Source: Bacteroidota bacterium
GTDB taxonomy: Bacteria > Bacteroidota > Ignavibacteria > Kapaibacteriales > Kapaibacteriaceae
Reading direction: 5' to 3'
Length of the DNA stretch: 14,146 bases
NCBI GenBank assembly: GCA_003488525.1
Contig: DNLG01000013.1
Location: 3,892 to 18,037 of the forward strand
Shown here: piece by piece, positions 7,946 to 14,146 of the stretch
Numbering within the stretch: position 1 is the stretch's first letter
How the letters are laid out: each line of letters begins with the position of its first letter
Position numbers and translations under genes: made by a program
Notes under the pieces: generated by a model
Told to the model about the DNA's origin: nothing
Database searches by the model: none
Seen by the model: only the letters and a program-made list of their open reading frames with translations

Positions 7946-8736
7946 CCCTGCGTCACATGAGCGGTGCGGGCAATACCTTCATTCTGCTCGATGACCGTCA
8001 AGATGCTCCCGGCTCCGGCGAGCTCTCGGCAGAGTCCGTGCGCGACCTCATCGCTCTTCATCCACGTGCCGATCACCGACCGATCGAGGGTCTGCTTCGT
8101 ATACGCTCGATCTCGACGTCGACCATCGTGGCGGAGTTTTATAATCCCGATGGCACACGCGGGATGCTCTGTGGCAATGGTGCGCGCTGCGCTCTGCGGT
8201 ATGGTCTCGATTCTGGGGCATCAGCCGCTGAAGCACTTCAGCTGAATTTCAATGGCTGTGCCTATGCCGGTGAGGCGCACGCGGACGGATCCGTAAGCGT
8301 GATCCTTCCTCCGCCGGCGCAGCTGCGATACTTCGCGCCCGGAACTCTGGAGGATGTCCCGGTTCCGGTCTGGTATGTGAACGTCAACAGCGACCATGTG
8401 GTGATCGACGCTCTGCACGATGCTTCCGACCCGCTGATTTTCCGACTTCGGCATCATCCGGTGTTTCCGCGCGGGGTAAACGTCAACATGCTTCAGACCA
8501 ATTCCGACGGGATGCTACTTCTTGCGACCTTTGAGCGCGGTGTCGAGGCCGTCACCCAGGCCTGTGGCACGGGTGCCGTCAGCGCGGCTCTTTCGATGTG
8601 GATGCGCAAGCCGGCCGTGCATGACTACGTGATCATTCCGCCCAGCGGACGTCGACTTGCCGTGCGGATCAATGAGGACGGAGGACATATTACATCCATC
8701 GAACTTCGTGGAGATGCCAACTATGACAACGCGTGA
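7942..8736 (+). CDS. dapF: Diaminopimelate epimerase
   Basis: DapF converts LL-diaminopimelate to meso-diaminopimelate in the cytosol, the last step before lysine and the source of the peptidoglycan cross-linking residue. The 264-residue protein has both catalytic cysteines in context: MLCGNGARC (C77) and TQACGTGA (C208). MSGAGNTF (6-13) replaces the more usual GNDF motif, GVNVNML matches the substrate-binding strand, and FERG supplies the conserved Glu-Arg pair. The GNPH motif is replaced by NSDH, near the GSPH form that I recall from Bacteroidota. It is four-base coupled to the suhB-like gene upstream, and its 3' end overlaps the M20 gene by 14 bases. The cluster suggests a diaminopimelate-linked transcript. 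Confidence 0.95.
   Translation: MTLRHMSGAGNTFILLDDRQDAPGSGELSAESVRDLIALHPRADHRPIEGLLRIRSISTSTIVAEFYNPDGTRGMLCGNGARCALRYGLDSGASAAEALQLNFNGCAYAGEAHADGSVSVILPPPAQLRYFAPGTLEDVPVPVWYVNVNSDHVVIDALHDASDPLIFRLRHHPVFPRGVNVNMLQTNSDGMLLLATFERGVEAVTQACGTGAVSAALSMWMRKPAVHDYVIIPPSGRRLAVRINEDGGHITSIELRGDANYDNA
8710..8713 (+). promoter_or_regulatory. Ribosome binding site deciding the M20 amidohydrolase start
   Basis: GGAG lies inside the dapF 3' end, nine bases before the ATG at 8723. It favours that codon over the in-frame ATG at 8714, which would sit directly on the Shine-Dalgarno sequence. Confidence 0.45.
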
Positions 8737-9895
8737 ATACCTCGAGTCGATCTATCCCTGGATGATCGAAACGCGGCGCCACCTTCACCGTCATCCCGAG
8801 CTTTCCTTCCAGGAGTTCGAGACGGCTGATTTCATCTCGCACATACTGACGACATTCGGTATCGAACATCGCCGCGTTGCAACAACGGGCATTGTGGCCC
8901 ACATCGGCAGCGGCGGGCGCACGGTAGCTCTTCGCGCCGACATTGACGCTCTTCCGATCGATGAACAGACCGGTCTGGAATACGCCTCGGCTCGTCCGGG
9001 CGTGATGCATGCCTGCGGACACGACACGCACACGACGATGCTCCTGGCCGTGGCACGGCTACTCAAAGAACGAGAGTCAGCGCTGAGCGGCACCGTTAAG
9101 CTGCTCTTCCAGCCAGGCGAAGAAAAGACGCCCGGCGGTGCAAGCATCATGATCAGCCAAGGGGCTTTGGAAGATCCCACCCCTGAGGTCATCTTCGGTC
9201 AGCACATTGACCCCGACGCCCCCTTCGGAAAGGTGTCCTTTGTGGCAGGTCCGATGCTTGCCTCGGCCGATGAACTGTACTGGACGATCAGGGGCTTTGG
9301 AGCACACGCGGCGCAGCCACACAAGGGGCGCGATCCGATCATGGCGGCAACAGGACTGGTTCATCACCTGCAGAGTCTGATCACCAAGAATCGTAACCCT
9401 CTGGACCCTGGTGTGATGACCATCACGAGCATTCACGGCGGCTCGGCCACGAACATCATACCGGATGTTGTCGAGATGAAGGGGACCCTACGCGCATTCG
9501 ATGCTGCCTGGCGCGAACGTGCCTGGGAGTTTCTCACCGAGCAGACCAAGGCCTACTGCGCGCTTCATGGGTGCGAGGGCGAGCTTGAGATCTCTAAGGG
9601 GTATCCGCCGCTGATCAACAGTCACGAGGCCGTGGCCTTCGCACGCCGCGTGGCCCAGGACGTCGTGGGTCAGGAGAATGTTCTGGACTTCGAGCCCAAG
9701 ATGTGGGCCGAGGACTTTGCGTACTACTCTCAGATGATGCCAGCCTGTTTCTGGATGCTGGGCGGGCGCCCGACTCAGCTCGACGCTATGCCGGGACTGC
9801 ACAATCCCCGTTTTGCGCCGGAGGAGGAATCGATGAAGATCGGTGCCGCACTTCTTGCCGAGTCTGCCCTGCAATACCTCTCAACCGGACGTTAG
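8723..9895 (+). CDS. M20-family metal-dependent amidohydrolase
   Basis: A 390-residue zinc aminoacylase/carboxypeptidase of the M20D type, the family that includes hippurate hydrolase, indole-acetyl-amino-acid hydrolases and N-acetyl-diaminopimelate deacetylase. It starts RRHLHRHPELSFQE (18-31). ALRADIDALPI (69-79) is the first metal strand, MHACGHDTHT (95-104) carries the metal-binding C98 and H100, LFQPGEE (128-134) holds the catalytic glutamates, and GQHI (159-162) supplies H161. GFGAHAAQPHKG is the dimerisation-domain motif, and GLHNPRFAPEE near the end supplies the last histidine. No signal peptide is seen, so it is cytosolic. It overlaps dapF by 14 bases, which makes a diaminopimelate-pathway substrate attractive, but sequence alone does not fix specificity. 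Its TAG overlaps the stop of the convergent phosphoesterase gene. Confidence 0.9.
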   Translation: MTTREYLESIYPWMIETRRHLHRHPELSFQEFETADFISHILTTFGIEHRRVATTGIVAHIGSGGRTVALRADIDALPIDEQTGLEYASARPGVMHACGHDTHTTMLLAVARLLKERESALSGTVKLLFQPGEEKTPGGASIMISQGALEDPTPEVIFGQHIDPDAPFGKVSFVAGPMLASADELYWTIRGFGAHAAQPHKGRDPIMAATGLVHHLQSLITKNRNPLDPGVMTITSIHGGSATNIIPDVVEMKGTLRAFDAAWRERAWEFLTEQTKAYCALHGCEGELEISKGYPPLINSHEAVAFARRVAQDVVGQENVLDFEPKMWAEDFAYYSQMMPACFWMLGGRPTQLDAMPGLHNPRFAPEEESMKIGAALLAESALQYLSTGR

Positions 9896-11166
9896 GCAAG
9901 CCCCTTGTCGAAGGGGGCCGAGCGCAACGTAAACACGGTGATCTCCGGTGGAATACCGATGCGCATCGGAGGCCCCACGGTACCGATCCCGCGGTTGACA
10001 TACAGGCGCTGCTGGCCTTTGGTGTAGAGACCAGCCCACTGCTTGTAGACATGTTGCGCAGGACTCCATTCGAACCCCAGCAGCTGCACGCCAAACTGAC
10101 CGCCGTGCGTGTGTCCGGCAAGCATGAGGTCGACCTCGTGACGTCCGACGATCTCGCGATCCCAGAATGTCGGGTCGTGCGCCAGCAGCACAACCGGCTC
10201 CTGGTGGCCAACCCCTTCCAGTGCTCGGTCGATTCGTGCAAATGACTGACGAAAACCGGTATTGTCAGTGCCGGCGATCAGAATCGAACTTCCTTCCACG
10301 CCGATGCGACGATTGGTATTCACCAGCAGATCGACGCCCATGGACCGAAGCGCGCTCTTCAACTGGCGGTGCTCTTCGGGCGTGTTGTAGTGGTCATGAT
10401 TGCCCAGACACGCCATCACACCGTAGGGGGCGCGGAGTTTCTCGAGTTCCCGAGAGATCATGGACAGTTCACCCGGACGCTGATTGACGAAGTCACCGGT
10501 GATGACCACCAGGTCGGCCTGCTCAGCGTCAATAATGCGTCGCACCTCTTCAAATGGTCGATGATCTGGAAACGAACCTGCGTGCACGTCGGATATCTGT
10601 GCGATCCGCAGACCATCAAGAGCTCGCGGCAGCCTATCGAGGGTGAGCTCGACGCGGCGCGTCTGAAAGTCGTAGAGTGTACTCCACATGCCCCTTCCAA
10701 CCATGACGAAAGGAACGGCAGAGATTGACCATGCGGCGGTGCCCAGAAATGCCCGTCGGGAGGGTTCGACTGATGCCGCAGGCTCGACCGGTGGTGAGTC
10801 ACTCACCATCGTCGGACCGGCGGGAGTCGTGCGGCGCAGCCGCGTCCACATCGCTCCAACGCCGCGTGCGGCATCACGCAGCAGAAGAACCGCCGCGATC
10901 CCGAACTTCGGAAGGTACCAGAGCGAGACGAAGCCCAGCAGCGAGACATCAAAGCCGTCCATTCGGAAGAAGTGACGTCGAAGCAGCATCGTTACGAGTG
11001 TAATGAACATCACCGCGCCAATGGCCCACGGCACGCGGTACCACCAGCGGTTCAGGTGACGTCGGCGGGCAAACGCCGTCCAATGCCCGAGCACGTAGAG
11101 GTCAATGAGAAGAAGCGTGGTGCCGAGAACGGCACCGAAGAGCAGCAAGTTCGGTTGTTGATTCAT
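9892..11166 (-). CDS. Membrane-anchored metallophosphoesterase (YkuE-like) with internal twin-arginine motif
   Basis: A 424-residue protein. Hydrophobic helices lie at about 6-28, 43-63 and 73-98, and a fourth at 141-158 directly follows SRRAFLG (136-142), which fits the Tat consensus. The C-terminal calcineurin-like domain (from about 186) has all metal motifs: ISDVHAG (191-197), VVITGDFVNQ (220-229), CLGNHDHY (253-260), LLAHDP (327-332) and LAGHTHGGQ (349-357). The layout resembles the YkuE/YaeI group, some members of which are Tat-exported or act on lipid A intermediates such as UDP-diacylglucosamine; the substrate here is not determined. The ATG at 11166 is chosen because it begins the first membrane helix and lies two bases after the upstream gene's stop. 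It is last in the rsfS-argS unit, with its TAA overlapping the M20 stop. Confidence 0.9.
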   Translation of the reverse strand: MNQQPNLLLFGAVLGTTLLLIDLYVLGHWTAFARRRHLNRWWYRVPWAIGAVMFITLVTMLLRRHFFRMDGFDVSLLGFVSLWYLPKFGIAAVLLLRDAARGVGAMWTRLRRTTPAGPTMVSDSPPVEPAASVEPSRRAFLGTAAWSISAVPFVMVGRGMWSTLYDFQTRRVELTLDRLPRALDGLRIAQISDVHAGSFPDHRPFEEVRRIIDAEQADLVVITGDFVNQRPGELSMISRELEKLRAPYGVMACLGNHDHYNTPEEHRQLKSALRSMGVDLLVNTNRRIGVEGSSILIAGTDNTGFRQSFARIDRALEGVGHQEPVVLLAHDPTFWDREIVGRHEVDLMLAGHTHGGQFGVQLLGFEWSPAQHVYKQWAGLYTKGQQRLYVNRGIGTVGPPMRIGIPPEITVFTLRSAPFDKGLA

Positions 11167-11168
11167 CC

Positions 11169-12056
11169 CTACTGGACGTCGTGGGTCGGTGACCGCAATT
11201 GGAGGAACAGAGCCTCGGCCTGAGCGATCACGGTTTGATCTTCCGCCGAAACAACTGCGGCATTGACGAACTGCTTGCGTCCTTGTTGCGCATGTATCCA
11301 CGCGCGCACCTCGTACTCCCGTCCGATCATCATCGGACGTCGGAAGTCTACCTTCAGGCTGGCTGTCGGCGCGCGTATCCCGACGGCACTGAGCGTCTTG
11401 CCCATTGTCTCGTCGAGGAGCAGCGAGATGATACCTCCGTGGGTGATCCCAAGAGCCCCCTGCAGCTTTTCGTCAGGACGGATCCACGTGCGCACGACCT
11501 TGTCATGCCGGCTGCGCACAAAGCTCAGCCGCAGCGAGCTGGGATTGGCCTGGCCGCAACCAATGCAGTGATTCTCAGGCTTAGGCCGCAGGATCTGAAG
11601 GTCGTCGCCATGAGAGAGCGGCGTCAGCGGAACCACGATCGAAGAGCCGCTCTGGCGGTACGCATGGTAAGGCCCCCATGGCTCTATGTTCCTGGCGATC
11701 TCAACCGCTACATGCGGAACGAGCCGGCCGCGCTCGCCCACCGGTGCCCAGTGATAAAGAACACCATCGGCCGAGTAGGAGAGCCGTTCAGGCGCGAAGG
11801 CCACCGACAGCGAGTGCGCGTACTCAAGGCGACCGTCTCGGTAGCCGGTATAAACGATCGGTGTATCGCTCACACGCAGGTAATTCATCTCCTCTCCACA
11901 CCGGCTCACGTACGGATACTCGGGATAATCGGGATTGGCCGTCGGAGCAAGGCGTCGGAAGAAAAAGTCAACAAACCATGGGTTGTCCTGCACTACCCCA
12001 TCAAGCGTCAGGACGCCGCGCGCATCAAGTTCGTAGTAGTACTCGCGGCTGACCAT
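11169..12056 (-). CDS. Two-domain protein: DUF4505/UPF0598 domain fused to PaaI-like hotdog thioesterase
   Basis: A 295-residue protein in one uninterrupted frame. Residues about 5-127 resemble DUF4505/UPF0598, known to me from the eukaryotic protein C8orf82: YYYELDARGVLTLD (6-19), FFFRRLAP (31-38), YPYVSRCGEEMNYLR (47-61), DTPIVYTG (64-71), VAFAPERL (85-92) and GVLYHWAP (98-105). Residues about 160-290 form a 4HBT/PaaI hotdog fold: CIGCGQANPSSLRLSF (164-179), GITHGGIISLLLDETMG (203-219) with the active-site HGG loop, and KVDFRRPM (235-242). PaaI-type enzymes hydrolyse acyl-CoA thioesters. The ATG at 12056 lies seven bases after argS; the frame extends upstream only as a shadow of argS. Start, stop and both domains are intact, so this is a fusion rather than two broken genes. 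The function of the N-domain is unknown. Confidence 0.87.
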   Translation of the reverse strand: MVSREYYYELDARGVLTLDGVVQDNPWFVDFFFRRLAPTANPDYPEYPYVSRCGEEMNYLRVSDTPIVYTGYRDGRLEYAHSLSVAFAPERLSYSADGVLYHWAPVGERGRLVPHVAVEIARNIEPWGPYHAYRQSGSSIVVPLTPLSHGDDLQILRPKPENHCIGCGQANPSSLRLSFVRSRHDKVVRTWIRPDEKLQGALGITHGGIISLLLDETMGKTLSAVGIRAPTASLKVDFRRPMMIGREYEVRAWIHAQQGRKQFVNAAVVSAEDQTVIAQAEALFLQLRSPTHDVQ

Positions 12057-12063
12057 CAACGGA

Positions 12064-13707
12064 TCACATCCTGTCGGGTGTGCCGACGCCGAGAATGAGC
12101 AACCCGTTTCGCATCGCCCGCCGCGTAACGTCCGCCAGCAGAAGACGGGCCGACTCCAGTGCCGGCTCGGCACCCAGAATCCGGCAGTCGTGGTAGAAGT
12201 TGTGGTATGCCCCGGCAAGGTCTCGAAGGAACTCGGCGATCACGTGCGGCTCGAGGTTTTCGGCGGCACGCTCAACGGTCGACCGGAAGCGCGACAGCAT
12301 GGAGATCAGTTCAATCTCGCGGGCGTCGATCAGGACCGATAGATCTGCCTCGGTGTCGAGAGTCACACCACGTTCGTGGGCCTTGCGAAGGATCGAGCAG
12401 ATACGAGCATGCGCATACTGCAGGTAGAACACCGGATTGCGGTCGCCCTCCTCTTTGGCCAGCCCCAGATCAAACTCCAGGTGTGTGCCAACGGCCCGCA
12501 TAATGAAGAAGAAGCGGACAACATCTGCCCCGACCTCTTCGATAAGGTCATCAAGTGTAAAGGACTTACCACTGCGCTTTGAGAACTTTACAACCTGGCC
12601 GTCCTCAACAAACGTCACCATTTGGTGGATCACCACGCGCACGCGATCGGTATCAAAACCGAGTGCCTTGACACCGGCAAGTACATCCGGCACGGTGGCA
12701 ATATGATCAGCTCCGAAGATGTCCACCACCGTGTCAAAGCCCCGTTCCAGCTTATCGCGGTGATAGGCAATGTCCGGCAGGCGGTAGGTGGGTTCCCCGG
12801 TAGACTTGATAATGACCTTATCCTGTGGATTGCCGACTTGCGTCAGTGCAAACCACGTTGCACCATCTTTTTCGTACACGAGGCCACGCTGACGAAGTTC
12901 TTCCACTGTAGCTGCGACCTTCCCGGAACCATACAGCGAATCCTCGTTGAAGTACACATCATGGTGGATATTGAGCGCGTTCAATGTTCGCTTGATCGAT
13001 TCGAAACACCATGCTTCTCCGGCCTTCCGGCAGAAGGCCATCGCATCGTCAGCGGACATGGCCCGCAGGTCCTCACCGTGCTCGGAGGCCAGGGCCGTTG
13101 CAATCTCCTGGATGTATTCGCCATGGTAACCGTCTTCGGGAAACTCGATGTCTGAATTTCCGAGCGCGTGCTGCAGACGAACGTAGATGCTCTTTCCAAG
13201 CATGTTCATCTGATTGCCCGCGTTGTTGAAGTAGTACTCGCGGGTGACACCATAACCATTCCACGCGAGCAGATTGGCGATCGTATCGCCGACAGAGCAA
13301 TTGCGTCCGTGGCCAGCATGCAGAGGGCCTGTAGGATTGGCACTGACGTACTCAATATTCGCAGTTCGGCCTGCGCCGCAGTCCGAGCGGCCGATCTCAT
13401 CACCCAGCAGGTTGAGATCTCTCAGCATGGCATGATACACCGCGTCGCTGAACGTCACGTTGATAAACCCCGGACCGGCCACCTCCAGCTTGGCGATCAG
13501 TGGTGAGGGGGCTACCCCGTCGACGATCTCCTGGGCAAGTGCGCGGGGTTGCTTGCCGATCTGCTTCGCATGCATCATGGCAATGTTGGTCGACAAGTGG
13601 CCATGACCCTGCTGCTTCGGTACGCCAAACGGTATCGGCCCGTCGATCTGCAGACCAGCGGCCACACACGCTGCCTGAAGTTCGGCCTCGATGTACTTCT
13701 GCATCAT
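12064..13707 (-). CDS. argS: Arginyl-tRNA synthetase
   Basis: A 547-residue class I aminoacyl-tRNA synthetase that charges tRNA-Arg. The N-terminal ~110 residues form the Arg-tRNA synthetase N-domain. The HIGH motif appears as SANPTGPLHAGHGR (122-135, HAGH at 130-133), and the KMSKS loop appears as VVKFSKRSGK (372-381). The C-terminal anticodon-binding domain begins near 425 and ends in PDRM, a normal ArgS terminus. ATG 13707 overlaps the rsfS stop in an ATGA arrangement, indicating translational coupling; a second ATG follows immediately. It is followed at seven bases by the DUF4505/thioesterase gene. Confidence 0.97.
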   Translation of the reverse strand: MMQKYIEAELQAACVAAGLQIDGPIPFGVPKQQGHGHLSTNIAMMHAKQIGKQPRALAQEIVDGVAPSPLIAKLEVAGPGFINVTFSDAVYHAMLRDLNLLGDEIGRSDCGAGRTANIEYVSANPTGPLHAGHGRNCSVGDTIANLLAWNGYGVTREYYFNNAGNQMNMLGKSIYVRLQHALGNSDIEFPEDGYHGEYIQEIATALASEHGEDLRAMSADDAMAFCRKAGEAWCFESIKRTLNALNIHHDVYFNEDSLYGSGKVAATVEELRQRGLVYEKDGATWFALTQVGNPQDKVIIKSTGEPTYRLPDIAYHRDKLERGFDTVVDIFGADHIATVPDVLAGVKALGFDTDRVRVVIHQMVTFVEDGQVVKFSKRSGKSFTLDDLIEEVGADVVRFFFIMRAVGTHLEFDLGLAKEEGDRNPVFYLQYAHARICSILRKAHERGVTLDTEADLSVLIDAREIELISMLSRFRSTVERAAENLEPHVIAEFLRDLAGAYHNFYHDCRILGAEPALESARLLLADVTRRAMRNGLLILGVGTPDRM

Positions 13708-14111
13708 ACGGCTGAGGCCCTCCTCGGAGTGAGCTTTGTGGCGCGGGGAGTACCCGACGGACTGAGAGTGTAGGCCTTGGCATCTCCCCAGAGACGTTCA
13801 AGTTTGTAGAACTCGCGCGCCGAGGCCAGCATAACATGCACGACCACATCGAAGTAATCCAGGATCACCCACGTGGATGTTCCCTTTCCTTCGTGATTTG
13901 GATAACCGAACCCCATGGATTTGAGGGTATGCTCGATCGAATCCGTGACGGCCTTGATCTGGGCCTCCGAGTCCACCGTTACGATCACGAAGAAATCGGC
14001 AGGGGGCGTCTCGATCTCCGTCAGGTCGAGAATCAGAATATCGTGAGCAAGCTTCTCCTGCGCCATACGCGCGCAGAGAACGGCTCTTCCTTTAGTGCTG
14101 CGGGGTTTCAA
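13704..14111 (-). CDS. rsfS: Ribosomal silencing factor RsfS
   Basis: RsfS binds ribosomal protein L14 (uL14) and blocks subunit joining when nutrients are low. The family core is clear: ADFFVIVTVDSEAQIKAVTD (38-57), EGKGTSTWVILDYFDVVVHV (74-93) and REFYKLERLWGDA (99-111). The start is uncertain. A TTG at 14111 gives 135 residues and a complete first helix before HDI; the internal ATG at 14064-14066 would remove that helix. The frame stays open to the right edge of the window through a heptamer repeat, so a start beyond the edge cannot be excluded, although the repeat looks non-coding. The tail (about 24 residues after the core) is basic. Its TGA overlaps the argS ATG. Confidence 0.9.
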   Translation of the reverse strand: MKPRSTKGRAVLCARMAQEKLAHDILILDLTEIETPPADFFVIVTVDSEAQIKAVTDSIEHTLKSMGFGYPNHEGKGTSTWVILDYFDVVVHVMLASAREFYKLERLWGDAKAYTLSPSGTPRATKLTPRRASAV

Positions 14112-14114
14112 GAT

Positions 14115-14146
14115 GGGTTTGGGGTTTGAGGTTTGAGGTGTGAGGT
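14115..14146. repeat. Heptamer tandem repeat (G/A)GGTTTG at the window edge
   Basis: Starting at 14115, seven-base units read gggtttg, gggtttg, aggtttg, aggtgtg and a partial aggt, giving about 4.6 copies that continue past the edge. On the coding strand of rsfS this reads as CAAACCY units just upstream of the TTG start. It may be an intergenic microsatellite; its full length is not visible. Confidence 0.8.

Noticed and set aside
9160..9301. A 12-base direct repeat (AGGGGCTTTGGA) at 9160-9171 and 9290-9301
   Set aside because: The copies are 130 bases apart, fall in different codon phases of the M20 gene and encode different residues. Only two copies exist, so this is probably chance together with the general AGGGG(G)C enrichment.
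11199..12098. A 299-codon open frame on the plus strand
   Set aside because: It lies antisense to the DUF4505/thioesterase gene, which has clear domain motifs. The translated product is rich in Arg and His and low in hydrophobic segments, typical of a shadow frame in GC-rich DNA.
13698..13710. A possible separate promoter or terminator between rsfS and argS
   Set aside because: The stop and start overlap (ATGA) and no room remains for such signals; coupling is the simpler reading.
14115..14146. Heptamer repeat considered as the edge of a CRISPR array
   Set aside because: The units are 7 bases and contiguous with no spacers.

Overview
The window looks like chromosomal DNA of a diderm bacterium with roughly 57% GC (estimated by eye). 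It most likely belongs to the Bacteroidota-Chlorobiota-Ignavibacteriota (FCB) assemblage, possibly a Kapabacteria-like lineage. The supporting signs are an OstA-like LPS-transport protein of the type common in that group, a large exported IgGFc-binding-domain protein with a following Ig-like region, few clear Shine-Dalgarno sequences, and TAnnTTTG (-10-like) boxes. The taxonomic placement is inference. There are no rRNA or tRNA genes, IS elements, prophage genes or CRISPR arrays, and no gene-free stretch over about 100 bases.

Layout. Block A (1-3254, minus strand) holds an OstA/LptA-like periplasmic protein followed by a large exported IgGFc-binding-domain protein that runs off the left edge. 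Block B (3334-9895, plus strand) is a tightly packed run: hflX, a 54-residue two-helix membrane protein, recN, a stand-alone RSH-type HD-domain protein, an inositol-monophosphatase-family gene (suhB-like), dapF and an M20 amidohydrolase. Intergenic gaps are at most about 22 bases and several stops and starts overlap. Block C (9892-14111, minus strand) is rsfS, argS, a two-domain DUF4505/UPF0598 plus hotdog thioesterase protein, and a membrane-anchored metallophosphoesterase. Blocks B and C converge with their stop codons overlapping. Blocks A and B diverge from a 79-base region carrying a TAnnTTTG box on each strand.

How the genes work together. Most are housekeeping: ribosome rescue and silencing (HflX, RsfS), arginyl-tRNA charging (ArgS), recombinational repair (RecN), meso-diaminopimelate synthesis (DapF, perhaps with the M20 hydrolase) and envelope assembly (OstA-like). 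The less ordinary items are: (i) a fusion of the uncharacterised UPF0598/DUF4505 domain, known to me from the eukaryotic protein C8orf82, to a PaaI-like acyl-CoA thioesterase domain; (ii) an RSH-like HD protein whose usual fourth metal ligand is alanine; (iii) a polytopic phosphoesterase with an internal twin-arginine motif; (iv) a heptamer tandem repeat directly before rsfS; and (v) the heptamer AGGGGGC, found 14 times and 11:3 biased to the plus strand regardless of gene direction, which looks like a Chi- or KOPS-type chromosome motif.
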